A stretch of 64,000 nt of DNA from Oscillospiraceae bacterium MB24-C1. GTDB lineage: Bacteria > Bacillota > Clostridia > Oscillospirales > Ruminococcaceae. The position numbers and the translations under genes were made by a program. The stretch covers positions 2,794,001 to 2,858,000 of the forward strand of contig CP133187.1 in assembly GCA_030913685.1 (NCBI GenBank), read 5' to 3'. Shown one piece after another: positions 34,995 through 43,753 of the stretch; positions within the stretch are counted from its first letter, which is position 1; every line of letters begins with the position of its first letter. The notes below the pieces were generated by a model. That model saw only the letters and a list, made by a program, of their open reading frames with translations, was not told where the DNA came from and made no database searches.

Positions 34995-36278
34995 ATGGTT
35001 CGACTAACACCCTATGAACAACAAATGCTAGATGGCAAAATGGGGGCCTTTAAGCAAAAAGCCTTAGAGTTTATTGTTCGCTACGCAGAGGTTCTAGGAG
35101 CAGAGGAGCTTTGCGAAATATCGAGAGCGACTTGCTTTATCGGTGCACAACACTATCTAGACTGCTATCCGGATGACAAGGACTATGAGGAGATTTTTTC
35201 TGAATTTTATCTATCCAGTGATGAAACGGTGCCGTTCGGTACCACTGCTCCCCGTTGCAAAGCTCAGACTTGTGCTGCATGTTGTGATATCGAGGATCAT
35301 GAAAAAACACATCTTCCAGAAGAATTTGTGAAAAAGAATCGCAGATTCCTTGAAGCGACTAAGAAAATGGGAATCTCTATTGTAGATTCCTGCACCCCTT
35401 ACTATTGCGGGTGGGTGCCCATGATGGGGGAACATTTTGTCACAACAGAATCGAGCAATGTCGTCATTAGCAACACGATCTATGGCGCTTGTGGTAATTC
35501 AGACGGTGTCGAGGCGGCTGTTTGTGCTGCAATTTCGGGTCGAATTCCCAAATGGGGCATGCATGTCCCTGAAAATCGTTTTGGTACCTGCCTTTTTCAT
35601 CTTGATTTCGAAGTGCATACCCAGATGGAATGGGATCTGCTCGGATTTACGCTGGGAAGATTATTACCGAAGCATGAGGTACCCATTATCGAGAATGGCT
35701 TGTATAACATCGAGATTAATAACATGCGGCAACTTTGTGCTGCACTGTCCGTGACCAGCGCAGCAGAAATTTGCCATATTGTTGGGCACACGCCCGAAGC
35801 CAGAACGTTGGAAGATGCACTTGGCGGAAAAGAACCCAAGTATGTCATCCATGTAACTGAACGGGACATGCAAGAATCCTTGGCTATGATCTGCGATAAA
35901 GGTAGCGGGCCCGTCGATTTTGTCAGCATCGGTTGTCCGCATATTTCTCTCGATGAGATTCAAGCAATTGCTTCTTATGTAAAGGGAAAACATTTACCTG
36001 CCGGTACAGAGCTTCAGATTTGGACCGACTATGCAGTCAAATCATTGGCAACGCTTAATGGCTACACCAAGATTATTGAGGAAACCGGTGCATCGGTATT
36101 GACCGGTAGCTGTCCCATTGTCATGAAGGAAGAAAGTCACAAACATGCTAAGTCGATGGTACTGTTTGGGTCGAAGCAAGCATTTGGAATTCGTCATCAA
36201 AGTAGCGCTACCGTTTACTATGGAGAAGTCAAGCGTTGCATTGATGCTGCTTACAAAGGCAGGTGGGAGGAAGCATAA
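34995..36278 (+). CDS. Aconitase X large (catalytic) subunit
   Basis: 427 residues behind GGAGGAGGAG. AcnX proteins are aconitase-superfamily dehydratases with an iron-sulfur cluster; characterised bacterial members dehydrate cis-3-hydroxy-L-proline, and archaeal ones mevalonate 5-phosphate. Cys-bearing blocks include VDSCTPYYCGWVPMMGEHF near 135, IYGACGNSDGVEAAVCAAI near 160 and VLTGSCPIVM near 375, placed as in the family. The next gene, overlapping by one base (TAATG), is the small swivel subunit, so this is the split two-subunit type. With GltS downstream it suggests an imported amino-acid-like substrate. Confidence 0.9.
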   Translation: MVRLTPYEQQMLDGKMGAFKQKALEFIVRYAEVLGAEELCEISRATCFIGAQHYLDCYPDDKDYEEIFSEFYLSSDETVPFGTTAPRCKAQTCAACCDIEDHEKTHLPEEFVKKNRRFLEATKKMGISIVDSCTPYYCGWVPMMGEHFVTTESSNVVISNTIYGACGNSDGVEAAVCAAISGRIPKWGMHVPENRFGTCLFHLDFEVHTQMEWDLLGFTLGRLLPKHEVPIIENGLYNIEINNMRQLCAALSVTSAAEICHIVGHTPEARTLEDALGGKEPKYVIHVTERDMQESLAMICDKGSGPVDFVSIGCPHISLDEIQAIASYVKGKHLPAGTELQIWTDYAVKSLATLNGYTKIIEETGASVLTGSCPIVMKEESHKHAKSMVLFGSKQAFGIRHQSSATVYYGEVKRCIDAAYKGRWEEA

Positions 36279-36703
36279 TGAAGGAATTTGTTTTAAAGGG
36301 TAGAGGCGCGTTGAAGGGCATTGCAGAGGGTGAAGCTGTCGTTTGCCCTGATAGTATCGCAGGCAATTCTGGCGCTTTGGGTGATACCGATGGTGTCATT
36401 TATGAACGCGGCAATGTAAACTACGGTGTTTGCATCAATGGCAAGATTCTGGTAGTTCCCTGCGCAAAAGGCTCCAATGGCTTTTCTGCCCACTTTAAAG
36501 GGGCGCAAATCGCAGGAGTTACCCCTGCCGGATGGGTTGCTACCCGCATGGATGCAAGACTTGGTGTTGCAGTTGCAAGTATGGGAATTCCCTGCGTCGC
36601 CGATTTTCCGGAAGATCAGAATCCGTTGGATAAGATTAAAACCGGTGATTGGGTGAAAATTGATGGGACTACCGGTGAAATCATTGTTAAGTCGAAAAAA
36701 TAA
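36278..36703 (+). CDS. Aconitase X small (swivel/DUF126) subunit
   Basis: 141 residues from ATG 36278, which overlaps the large-subunit stop (TAATG); GGAGG at the end of that gene is its ribosome site. The sequence (KGRGALKGIAEGEAVV, a GDTDGVIYERG segment, VVPCAKGSNGFSAHF) is the DUF126 swivel domain that completes the active site of AcnX; VVPCAKGS corresponds to the substrate/Ser loop. Works as a heterodimer with the large subunit. Confidence 0.92.
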   Translation: MKEFVLKGRGALKGIAEGEAVVCPDSIAGNSGALGDTDGVIYERGNVNYGVCINGKILVVPCAKGSNGFSAHFKGAQIAGVTPAGWVATRMDARLGVAVASMGIPCVADFPEDQNPLDKIKTGDWVKIDGTTGEIIVKSKK

Positions 36704-36723
36704 AGAAACGAGGAGAAATTTCT

Positions 36724-38106
36724 ATGACTTTTACGCCGTATTCCATGCTGATTGATTTTTGTATTATGTCTGCCTTCCTATTCATAGGACAAATTCTGCG
36801 CAGCAAAATTAAATTCCTTCAAAATTATTACATACCTTCTTCCTTGATTGCTGGTTTCCTCGCTCTGTTCTGTGGCCCCCAGTTCTTAAATATTGCACCC
36901 TTTAGCGAAAAAACTGGTTCTTATGCCTATCTTTTGGTTTGCGTGTTGTTTGCGGGTCTATTTCTCGGGAAATCTGAAAAAATCAGTCCCGCAAAAATTA
37001 TCAATAAGGTTGGCGACACCTTCTTAATCAACATGTCTAGCGAAATTATCGGCTTTGCCATTCCAATGGTTGTAGGCGGCGCTATTCTGCTGGCCCTGTT
37101 CCCCAACGTGTTCCCCGAGCTGTCAATTCTGCTACCCGCAGGCTTTACTGGTGGTCACGGCTATGCGGCCGCAATCGGCGGAACGCTTAATAATCTGCTC
37201 GGACGTGACGACGCCGTTATTATCGGCCAGACTTTTGCAACCTTTGGGTTGTTGACAGGCATTTTTGGTGGTATCATTTCTATAAACTATGCCACCAGAA
37301 AGGGTGCAACCAAGCTGATCAAAAGTATCGGTTCGTTGCCGGAATCCTGCAAAACAGGCCTGATTCCTGTCGGCGAGCGTAAATCGATCGGCGAAGAAAC
37401 CGTCCATCCTATGTCTATTGATCCTCTGGCCTGGCACGTTGTGCTTGTACTTATGGCCACTGGCATGGGCTACGGCGCTTATCAGCTTTATAAACCGTAT
37501 GCACCCAATATCGAGGTTCCGATGATGTGCCTGACCATGTTGGCAGGCGTACTTATCCAAAGCATCTTGAACAAAACCGGTTATGGCAGCTATGTTGATA
37601 AGCATGCAATCGACCGCATTGGAAGCGGCGTCACCGACTATCTTGTAGGCTTTGGTATAGCCACAATAAAAGTTTCGGTCGTGCTTAATTACCTCTGGCC
37701 TATTATCATCATGTGCCTTATCGGTGCGACCTGGGCGCTCTGTCTCGTGTTTTTTATTGGCAGAAAACTTTTCAGAAATTTTTGGTTTGAGCGTTCAATA
37801 TTCATTTTTGGTTATATCACCGGCGTTGTTGCCATCGGCGTCACCTTGCTGCGAATTGTCGACCCGGAAAATAAAAGCGGTACGCTTGATGATTTCGGAA
37901 CAGCCTTTACGCTGCAATCAATTATTGAACTGTTTATCGTAACGATGGTACCGGTATTTGCGGTGAGCATGGGCGTTATCCCGGTTGGTTTAATCCTGCT
38001 CGCAATTGGTGTTGCCATGCTGTTGCTTTGTCGCTTAAAATATGGCGTTTATAAAATGCCTATGGACGCTTTGCGCCAGGGTGAAGCACAGATCATCGAG
38101 TCTTAA
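36724..38106 (+). CDS. GltS-type sodium/amino-acid (glutamate-like) symporter
   Basis: 460 residues with about 10-12 membrane segments. GFTGGHGYAAAIGGTL near residue 140 is the conserved GltS pore block, and the family's second half follows (LVGFGIATIKVSVVL). It lies 20 bases after the AcnX small subunit in the same operon, so it probably imports the AcnX substrate rather than glutamate. A second GltS-type gene at 39429 has the same length but a distinct sequence. Confidence 0.88.
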   Translation: MTFTPYSMLIDFCIMSAFLFIGQILRSKIKFLQNYYIPSSLIAGFLALFCGPQFLNIAPFSEKTGSYAYLLVCVLFAGLFLGKSEKISPAKIINKVGDTFLINMSSEIIGFAIPMVVGGAILLALFPNVFPELSILLPAGFTGGHGYAAAIGGTLNNLLGRDDAVIIGQTFATFGLLTGIFGGIISINYATRKGATKLIKSIGSLPESCKTGLIPVGERKSIGEETVHPMSIDPLAWHVVLVLMATGMGYGAYQLYKPYAPNIEVPMMCLTMLAGVLIQSILNKTGYGSYVDKHAIDRIGSGVTDYLVGFGIATIKVSVVLNYLWPIIIMCLIGATWALCLVFFIGRKLFRNFWFERSIFIFGYITGVVAIGVTLLRIVDPENKSGTLDDFGTAFTLQSIIELFIVTMVPVFAVSMGVIPVGLILLAIGVAMLLLCRLKYGVYKMPMDALRQGEAQIIES

Positions 38107-38166
38107 CTTTTCTCACAAATACACTGCGTTTAAAAGGTTTATACTAAAAAGTTTATACTCATAAAT

Positions 38167-38195
38167 AGGAACCCCCGGCTACGCCGGGGGTTCCT
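38167..38195. repeat. GC-rich hairpin, copy 1 of a dispersed element
   Basis: AGGAACCCCCGGC-TAC-GCCGGGGGTTCCT, a perfect 13-bp stem with 3-base loop, between the GltS gene and the convergent RpiR gene; a CTATTGCTTTTT run follows. A near-identical stem occurs at 47497-47521. It may serve as a terminator. Confidence 0.8.
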
Positions 38196-38257
38196 ATTGC
38201 TTTTTAACATTATCCATAACTTTTGTGGCCCAAATTACGTGGAGCATATATGGTGTC

Positions 38258-39148
38258 TTACAAAAAGATACCCCGCTCCAATAACCAACCTTCCAACTGA
38301 CGAATATGTTGAGCAGCACGCTTTTTTCGTGTGGCCGCCGCTGCACGGCTGATAACGCTGATAAGAGAAAGGCAGCCAGTATAGTTCGGAAAATAGTAAC
38401 TTGATGACATGGTGCAGTGAAACGACAGGTCAGAATACGGGTGAGCTGGAGATAACCCTGTATCAGTGATAAGAACTATTGGTATTCCATCTTCATGCAA
38501 ATCACGAATTGCATCTACAACTAGGGCAGTATAACGCGGAAAACTTAAAACAATGACTAGATCCTCTTTTTCCACCATGGAAAGACGATCTAAATAATCT
38601 CCCACACCAAAACTTACATCATAGACTTTTAAGTCAAGGTACCTCAGAATGTTCGCAAACAGACTTGCCAAAACACCCGATGACCGCCCGCCAGTAATAT
38701 AGATACGTTTTGCTTTATCCATCATCTCAAGCAGCTTGGGCAAGTTTTCTCTATTAGTTGCATCAGATAATGTCGCTCGGATAGCGGCGATATCCTCATC
38801 CATTTCCTGGGCGAAAAATCCGTCGTCGTCGTCGTCACTCTCCGTGCTTTCAGAAATTTTATTAAACATAACCAACTCAGAATGTGCGTATTCTGAGAAC
38901 ACTTTTTTAAATTCAGTAAACTTGTTGTACCCTAAGTGGATGCAAAACTTAACCACGGTGTTGTCGCTGACACCAATGTTTTTGGCCAATGTTGTAATAG
39001 ATAAAAAAGGAATCTGATTATAATTCTCTAACACATAGGCCGCCACTAATTTTTGGGCGGCCGGAAATGATTCCTGTTCCTGGCGGATTCGGTTGAGCAG
39101 TTCAGTCACCTTGTTTGTGCACTCCTTTGTGTCTTTCCTGATAGACAT
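38258..39148 (-). CDS. RpiR/MurR-family regulator (HTH + SIS domain)
   Basis: 296 residues. N-terminal RpiR helix-turn-helix (SITTLAKNIGVSDNTVVKFC, about residues 50-70) and a C-terminal SIS sugar/phosphate-binding fold (RIYITGGRSSGVLASLFANI near 160). Between them is an acidic run, TESDDDDDGFFAQEMDED. It is divergent from the second GltS/opine dehydrogenase/OCD operon and most likely controls it. RpiR proteins usually sense phosphosugars, but several clostridial members sit beside amino-acid genes. Confidence 0.88.
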   Translation of the reverse strand: MSIRKDTKECTNKVTELLNRIRQEQESFPAAQKLVAAYVLENYNQIPFLSITTLAKNIGVSDNTVVKFCIHLGYNKFTEFKKVFSEYAHSELVMFNKISESTESDDDDDGFFAQEMDEDIAAIRATLSDATNRENLPKLLEMMDKAKRIYITGGRSSGVLASLFANILRYLDLKVYDVSFGVGDYLDRLSMVEKEDLVIVLSFPRYTALVVDAIRDLHEDGIPIVLITDTGLSPAHPYSDLSFHCTMSSSYYFPNYTGCLSLISVISRAAAATRKKRAAQHIRQLEGWLLERGIFL

Positions 39149-39221
39149 GTTATATTCAATGTTATTATACCAGAATTTTTTTTAGATGCAGAGCAAAATA
39201 AAAATTTTTTTAAATAAAAAC

Positions 39222-39250
39222 TTGAAATAAATTTTTTTATATGATATGTT
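39222..39250 (+). promoter_or_regulatory. Candidate sigma-A promoter for the GltS/opine dehydrogenase/OCD operon
   Basis: TTGAAA, 17-base T-rich spacer, TATGTT in the divergent spacer after the RpiR gene, about 180 bases upstream of the GltS start. Confidence 0.45.
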
Positions 39251-39428
39251 TAAAAAAAGAAAAAACTTATTATCTGTCTACATTTGTCAAATTACGGATG
39301 GAATACGTTTATTAAGGGGCACGATACATAAAAGTGAAGTCTGGCCAGTTCACGTGCACCGTATCGGCCACCCAATGAAATTGTCTTCCACGCCGTGTTT
39401 GGATAGAACTTAAAGGGAGAAACGAACA

Positions 39429-40811
39429 ATGATACCTGTTGAAAAAATTGCAAGCGGTACCCTCTCCAATTTGGTCCTTTATGTAGCCATCGTGGGTCTA
39501 CTCCTGGTAGTGGCGACCTTGATTCGCCTGAAGATTTCTTTCCTGCGCAAGGCATTTGTTCCCGCTTCTCTTTTAGCCGGTTTAATCGGTATGCTTTTGG
39601 GGCCCTATGCTTTAAAGGTAATTCCTGTAGACATGATGGCTTCCATCAGTGCTCTGCCCGGCCAGATGATCACTGTTGTTTTTGCTTGTATGCTGTTAGG
39701 CATCAAAAAGCAGGAGTCCAGCAAAGTCATGCTCCGCGACGCAGCAGCGGGTTTAGGGTGGCTGTGGTCTAGTAGCTTTATGCAGGTTGGCGTTCCCTGT
39801 CTACTATGCGCTTTGTTGTTTACACCTGTTTTTGGCATCAATCCTTTGTTTGGCTCGCTGTTTGAGATTGGGTTTGCCGGCGGACATGGTACGGCAGGCG
39901 GCATGGCAAGTGTTTTTAAAGACCCCGCTTTGCTCAACTGGGCCGATGGCGCCGATCTAGGGCTGACCACCGCCACCATCGGTCTTCTGGGTGGTATCTT
40001 CGGCGGTATGGTAATCATCAACTACGGTGTGCGTAAGAAGTATACCAAAGTCCTTTCCGAGCGTACGGTTACCGGCAATACCAAGGAGGTATTCGCGGAA
40101 AGTGAACGTGAACCCGCTGCCCATATGCCCATAAGTCAGGACGTGGTAGAGCCGTTCGCTTTCCATTTAGGCGTTATTGGCATTGCCATTCTTATTGGCC
40201 GAGCTTTTGTCTGGGGCTTTGGTCTGGTGTTTAACTATAAGGGATTGCCACTGTTTCCGTTCGCTATGATAGGAGGCTGGATTGTCAACGGAATCGTCCA
40301 GCGAACCTCGCTGAAAGACCTGTTCGACCGCTCTATCTTTCAACGCATTCAGGGCATGGCGTTGGAGATTCTGGTGGTGGGCGCAATGGCCTCTATCAAA
40401 ATTCCGATCGTACTGGCCTACTGGGCACCTCTGCTTATTGGTAGCTTAACTGTATTGACTCTGATGGTGGTCTGGTTTTTCTGGCTCAGTCCCCGCATCT
40501 TCTCTGATTGCTGGTTTGAGCAGGGCATTATCCGTTTTGGCGCTTTCTGTGGTGTGGCCGCTGTAGGCTATATGTTGCTGCGGACTGTCGACCCCAAAAT
40601 GGAGACGGACACCGGTACCATTTATGCACTGGGCAGCCCCTTTATGAGCCCCTTTATTGGCGGCGGACTTATCACCACTGCTTATCCCTACATTATTCAA
40701 AACCTAGGCCCATTGAATGCCGGTCTGGTTCTATGCGGCGCATCTATTGCTATAATCATAGTGCTGCGTCTCTTTTTCTGGAATAAACACGTTAAACTTG
40801 AACAACGCTAA
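39429..40811 (+). CDS. GltS-like symporter, second copy
   Basis: 460 residues starting behind AAAGGGAGAAACG. FAGGHGTAGGMASVFKDP near residue 155 is the GltS pore motif, and ASIKIPIVLAYWAPLLIG marks the second half. About 10-12 membrane segments. First gene of an operon with an opine-type dehydrogenase and an ornithine cyclodeaminase-family gene, divergent from RpiR. It probably imports an amino acid or opine-like amino acid derivative that these enzymes handle. Confidence 0.87.
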   Translation: MIPVEKIASGTLSNLVLYVAIVGLLLVVATLIRLKISFLRKAFVPASLLAGLIGMLLGPYALKVIPVDMMASISALPGQMITVVFACMLLGIKKQESSKVMLRDAAAGLGWLWSSSFMQVGVPCLLCALLFTPVFGINPLFGSLFEIGFAGGHGTAGGMASVFKDPALLNWADGADLGLTTATIGLLGGIFGGMVIINYGVRKKYTKVLSERTVTGNTKEVFAESEREPAAHMPISQDVVEPFAFHLGVIGIAILIGRAFVWGFGLVFNYKGLPLFPFAMIGGWIVNGIVQRTSLKDLFDRSIFQRIQGMALEILVVGAMASIKIPIVLAYWAPLLIGSLTVLTLMVVWFFWLSPRIFSDCWFEQGIIRFGAFCGVAAVGYMLLRTVDPKMETDTGTIYALGSPFMSPFIGGGLITTAYPYIIQNLGPLNAGLVLCGASIAIIIVLRLFFWNKHVKLEQR

Positions 40812-40919
40812 GCGCTAGCTTTGGCGACTTGATTTGGGTTACGCAGCAAAACTTTTGCTGTGGCGGAGTGAGCTCCGCACGATGGAGTCAATTTTCAATT
40901 TGGAGGCAAATATATAACG

Positions 40920-42011
40920 ATGAAAACAATTGTAACTGTCATCGGTGCAGGGAACGGCGGCACCGCTATCGCAGGCTATCTCTCCAGCATGGGGGCCACG
41001 GTCAATCTCTGTGACTTATTCCCTCAGTATTTGGAGGGGATTCAAAATGCGGGAGGGATAGATTTAACACTCAATGGACAAACCTCCCACCAGGTTTTGA
41101 ATATGATTACAGATAATGTCGCGCATGCAATTCAGGGAGCCCATCTTGTCATGGTTGCCACGCCGTCTTTCACGCACAAGATGATTGCCGAAGCTTGCTA
41201 TGACGCCTTGGAAGACAATCAAGTAGTCGTATTGAACCCCGGCCGTACAGGGGGCGCACTGGAATTTCTTAATGTTGTCCGTAGTAAAGGGTGCAAGGCT
41301 GATATCACTGTGGCAGAAACGCAGACCCTGATCTACTCCTGCCGCAAGACCGGCCCTTCTGCCGTCGAAATTTATGGCGTAAAAAAGGAAGTGATGCTGG
41401 GTGCATTTCCTGCAAACTGCACGCAAAAGGTTTTGGACCTACTTCACCCTTTTTATCCACAGTTTACGCCGGCTAAGAACTGTCTGGAAACTAGTTTGTC
41501 AAATATAGGAGCTCTTTTCCATCCCACACCGGTACTACTTAATATTGGTCGAATTGAGAAAGACCCCAAGGGATTTCGCTACTACTGGGATGGAATATCC
41601 CCCTCTGTGGCAACTTTAATCAAGGAAATAGATTGTGAACGTATGGCTGTGGCAGACGCTTATAACATTAAAATTCTCAGTTCTGAAGAATGGTTATCTC
41701 AGTCTTATGATACCCACGGCGACGATTTATATCAGCTGATTCAAAACAACCAGGCTTACGGCGACATCATGGCGCCCAATACCATACAGGCGCGATATGT
41801 CACTGAAGATGTGCCCATGAGCTTGGTTCCGATTTCTGAATTAGGCCGTATTGCCAGTGTTCCTACGCCCAATATTGATGCAGTAATTAAATTAACAAGC
41901 AGTATTTATAAGCGCGATTTTCGTGCTGAAGGGCGCAGTGTTAAAAATATGGGGCTGGAAGGTATGACAAAAGAACAGGTTGCTCATTTTTTCGAAACTG
42001 GGATACGGTAA
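40920..42011 (+). CDS. Opine (octopine/nopaline-type) dehydrogenase-family protein
   Basis: 363 residues. Rossmann motif VTVIGAGNGGTAIAGYL at the N-terminus; the C-terminal domain has NIGALFHPTPVLLNIGRIE near residue 195, containing the family's catalytic His. These NAD(P)-dependent enzymes join or split an alpha-keto acid and an amino acid through a secondary amine. A 108-base leader before the start has two stems (CAGCAA..TTGCTG and GCGGAG-TGAG-CTCCGC at 40863-40878). It lies 38 bases before the OCD-family gene. Direction (synthesis or breakdown) cannot be told from sequence, but the transporter favours breakdown. Confidence 0.85.
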   Translation: MKTIVTVIGAGNGGTAIAGYLSSMGATVNLCDLFPQYLEGIQNAGGIDLTLNGQTSHQVLNMITDNVAHAIQGAHLVMVATPSFTHKMIAEACYDALEDNQVVVLNPGRTGGALEFLNVVRSKGCKADITVAETQTLIYSCRKTGPSAVEIYGVKKEVMLGAFPANCTQKVLDLLHPFYPQFTPAKNCLETSLSNIGALFHPTPVLLNIGRIEKDPKGFRYYWDGISPSVATLIKEIDCERMAVADAYNIKILSSEEWLSQSYDTHGDDLYQLIQNNQAYGDIMAPNTIQARYVTEDVPMSLVPISELGRIASVPTPNIDAVIKLTSSIYKRDFRAEGRSVKNMGLEGMTKEQVAHFFETGIR

Positions 42012-42049
42012 TAGCATTTGTTTAAATACAATGAAAGGAAATTCGCACT

Positions 42050-43072
42050 ATGAGTAAGATCGATATGTTGTTTCTAAGCAATAAAGATATGGCCGAGTTG
42101 GGAGCAAGCGACATGCAGGCTGCTATCCACGATGTGGAACGTGCATACATACTGATTGAAAAAGGGGATGTTTTGGTTCCTGGCAAATGCGTAATGCGAT
42201 GGGGGAGCACCCCCGAAGATGAGAATGTCTATGGACGGATCAATGCGATGCCTGGATTTCTGGGCGGTGAGTATAATATGGCCGGGATAAAGTGGATTGG
42301 CAGCGGCCCCATGAACTATAAAAAGGGTTTACCTCGAGCCAGCGTTACAATCATACTCAACGACCCTGATACGAAGTTGCCTGTTTGCGTTGCGGATGGT
42401 ACCGAAGTAAGCGCCAAACGAACCGGTGCCTCGGGCGGTGTAGCCATTAAGTTGCTTTCGCGTGAGGATTCCTCTGTTATGACTATTTGCGGTGCTGGTG
42501 CCCAGGGGCGTACTCAACTGGAGGCGGCGCTCCTTGTGCGGCCTAGTATCAAAACCGTCTATGTTTATGACATACTGTCAGAGAATTCTCAGCGATTTGC
42601 AGATGAAGCAAAATCACAATATGCCAACGTTTCGGTGATCCCTGTCAATAGTCCCGAGCAGGCGATCCGCGAGAGCGATATAACCGTTTGTGTAACGTTG
42701 GCGAATGAGCCGATTGTTTCTTCCGAGTGGCTAAAAAAAGGATCTCTACTGATGAACATGGCTGACTACGAGGTTACCTATGACTGTGTGAGCAAAGCAG
42801 ACAAAATTGTGGTAGATAACTGGGAAACCATTAAGCACCGTATGATTAGTACTGTTGCCATGATGTGGAAAGATGGAATTATTAAAGATCAAGATATAGA
42901 CGCTCAACTTGGCGAGATTCTAACCGGCTCCAAATCTGGTCGTGAGAACAATGATCAAATAATCTATTTTAACGCTGTAGGCACCGGCATTTTGGACCTT
43001 GCCGTTGCGACGCGATGCTATCGCAAGGCGGTAGAGTTAGGTAAGGGTACCACAGTTCCCTATTGGGAATAA
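42050..43072 (+). CDS. Ornithine cyclodeaminase/mu-crystallin-family reductase
   Basis: 340 residues behind AAAGGAAATT. The family includes ornithine cyclodeaminase, Delta1-pyrroline-2-carboxylate/piperideine-2-carboxylate reductase, alanine and tauropine-like dehydrogenases, and SbnB. GTEVSAKRTGASGGVAIKLL near 120 and the NAD loop TICGAGAQGRTQLEAAL near 147 are the usual blocks. Because the aconitase X genes 6 kb upstream could form Delta1-pyrroline-2-carboxylate from cis-3-hydroxyproline, a reductase role is attractive, but the immediate partner is an opine-type dehydrogenase. Confidence 0.87.
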   Translation: MSKIDMLFLSNKDMAELGASDMQAAIHDVERAYILIEKGDVLVPGKCVMRWGSTPEDENVYGRINAMPGFLGGEYNMAGIKWIGSGPMNYKKGLPRASVTIILNDPDTKLPVCVADGTEVSAKRTGASGGVAIKLLSREDSSVMTICGAGAQGRTQLEAALLVRPSIKTVYVYDILSENSQRFADEAKSQYANVSVIPVNSPEQAIRESDITVCVTLANEPIVSSEWLKKGSLLMNMADYEVTYDCVSKADKIVVDNWETIKHRMISTVAMMWKDGIIKDQDIDAQLGEILTGSKSGRENNDQIIYFNAVGTGILDLAVATRCYRKAVELGKGTTVPYWE

Positions 43073-43423
43073 ACCACTATGAGAACAGGTATGTACTTCA
43101 AGTTTGACCATTTTACATTGTAACAAACACTTTTTACAAATTGCGTTCAACCTGAACTATTTATCCTTGTGCATATATAGACAAATGCAAATTGCCATCA
43201 GCTTATGCTGAAGGCAATTTGCATTCTAGTAAATAATAAAGCATACTTTTCAATTTGTATGAAACAGTCTGGATGCTACTCATTACTCCGCAACGCCCAC
43301 CGCATTACTGGGTAGTGGTGTTTCAGTGTTCGTAGGTAAAGGATAGATTAACTCTATAAAATTACCGAGGTAACAAACCCCTGCGCGTATCTTACACCTG
43401 TAACTTACTTCTAGTGGGAGGCA

Positions 43424-43543
43424 TCATCTTCGGCGCAACTTTCGAATTCCTGATTTGTTTGCCACAACGTCCTCCCAACATTCTGGCGTTTGGTAGTTCC
43501 AAGCGTGATAGTAGCTACCGTAATTCTCATCTGCTGAGTTGCC
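43424..43543 (-). pseudogene. Possible transposase C-terminal remnant
   Basis: On the minus strand a stretch of about 40 codons without a start reads ENYGSYYHAWNYQTPECWED and ends SGIRKLRRR before a stop; upstream the same frame holds further stops. The YQTPECWED-like end resembles the C-termini of integrase-core transposases, but this is a resemblance only. Confidence 0.25.
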
Positions 43544-43699
43544 TTAAATATTTGTTGTTTCCACCTTTTCTGGACTCTACTTTAAAACCATCTGGTTTCC
43601 GCAGGTGCTCGGTACAGCAGGGCATGAAAGGGGAGAAGGCAAGCTGGGTTTCATCGCTTAGAGAACATGGTGAATGATTTTAGGTTTATAACAAACAAA

Positions 43700-43727
43700 A
43701 GCCGCTACACAAGTAAGTGTAGCGGCT
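43700..43727 (-). terminator. Terminator of the cat gene
   Basis: Perfect 11-bp stem AGCCGCTACAC / GTGTAGCGGCT with a 6-base loop; on the minus strand it is followed by TTTTGTTTGTT. It lies 27 bases past the cat stop codon. Confidence 0.85.
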
Positions 43728-43753
43728 AAATCATGTTTTCGTAATAATTGAAT

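Larger units (their letters stand above)
43073..43753. other. 680-base spacer with hairpins and a degraded gene
   Basis: After the OCD gene a long stem ATGCAAATTGCC..CAGC / GCTG..GGCAATTTGCAT lies at 43185-43223 and probably ends the operon. A possible transposase remnant (43424-43543) and the cat terminator (43700-43727) are listed separately. The 87-codon frame at 43414 on the plus strand has no ribosome site and is not called. Confidence 0.6.

Noticed and set aside
38800-38880. GTC triplet run in the RpiR gene as a possible functional repeat
   Set aside because: It simply encodes the short Asp run in the linker between the HTH and SIS domains.
39292-39555. 87-codon minus-strand frame overlapping the start of the second GltS gene
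   Set aside because: Shadow of the GltS gene and its leader; no start signal.
43414-43677. 87-codon plus-strand frame in the OCD-cat gap
   Set aside because: No ribosome site, composition unlike neighbouring proteins, and it overlaps a better coding-like stretch on the other strand.
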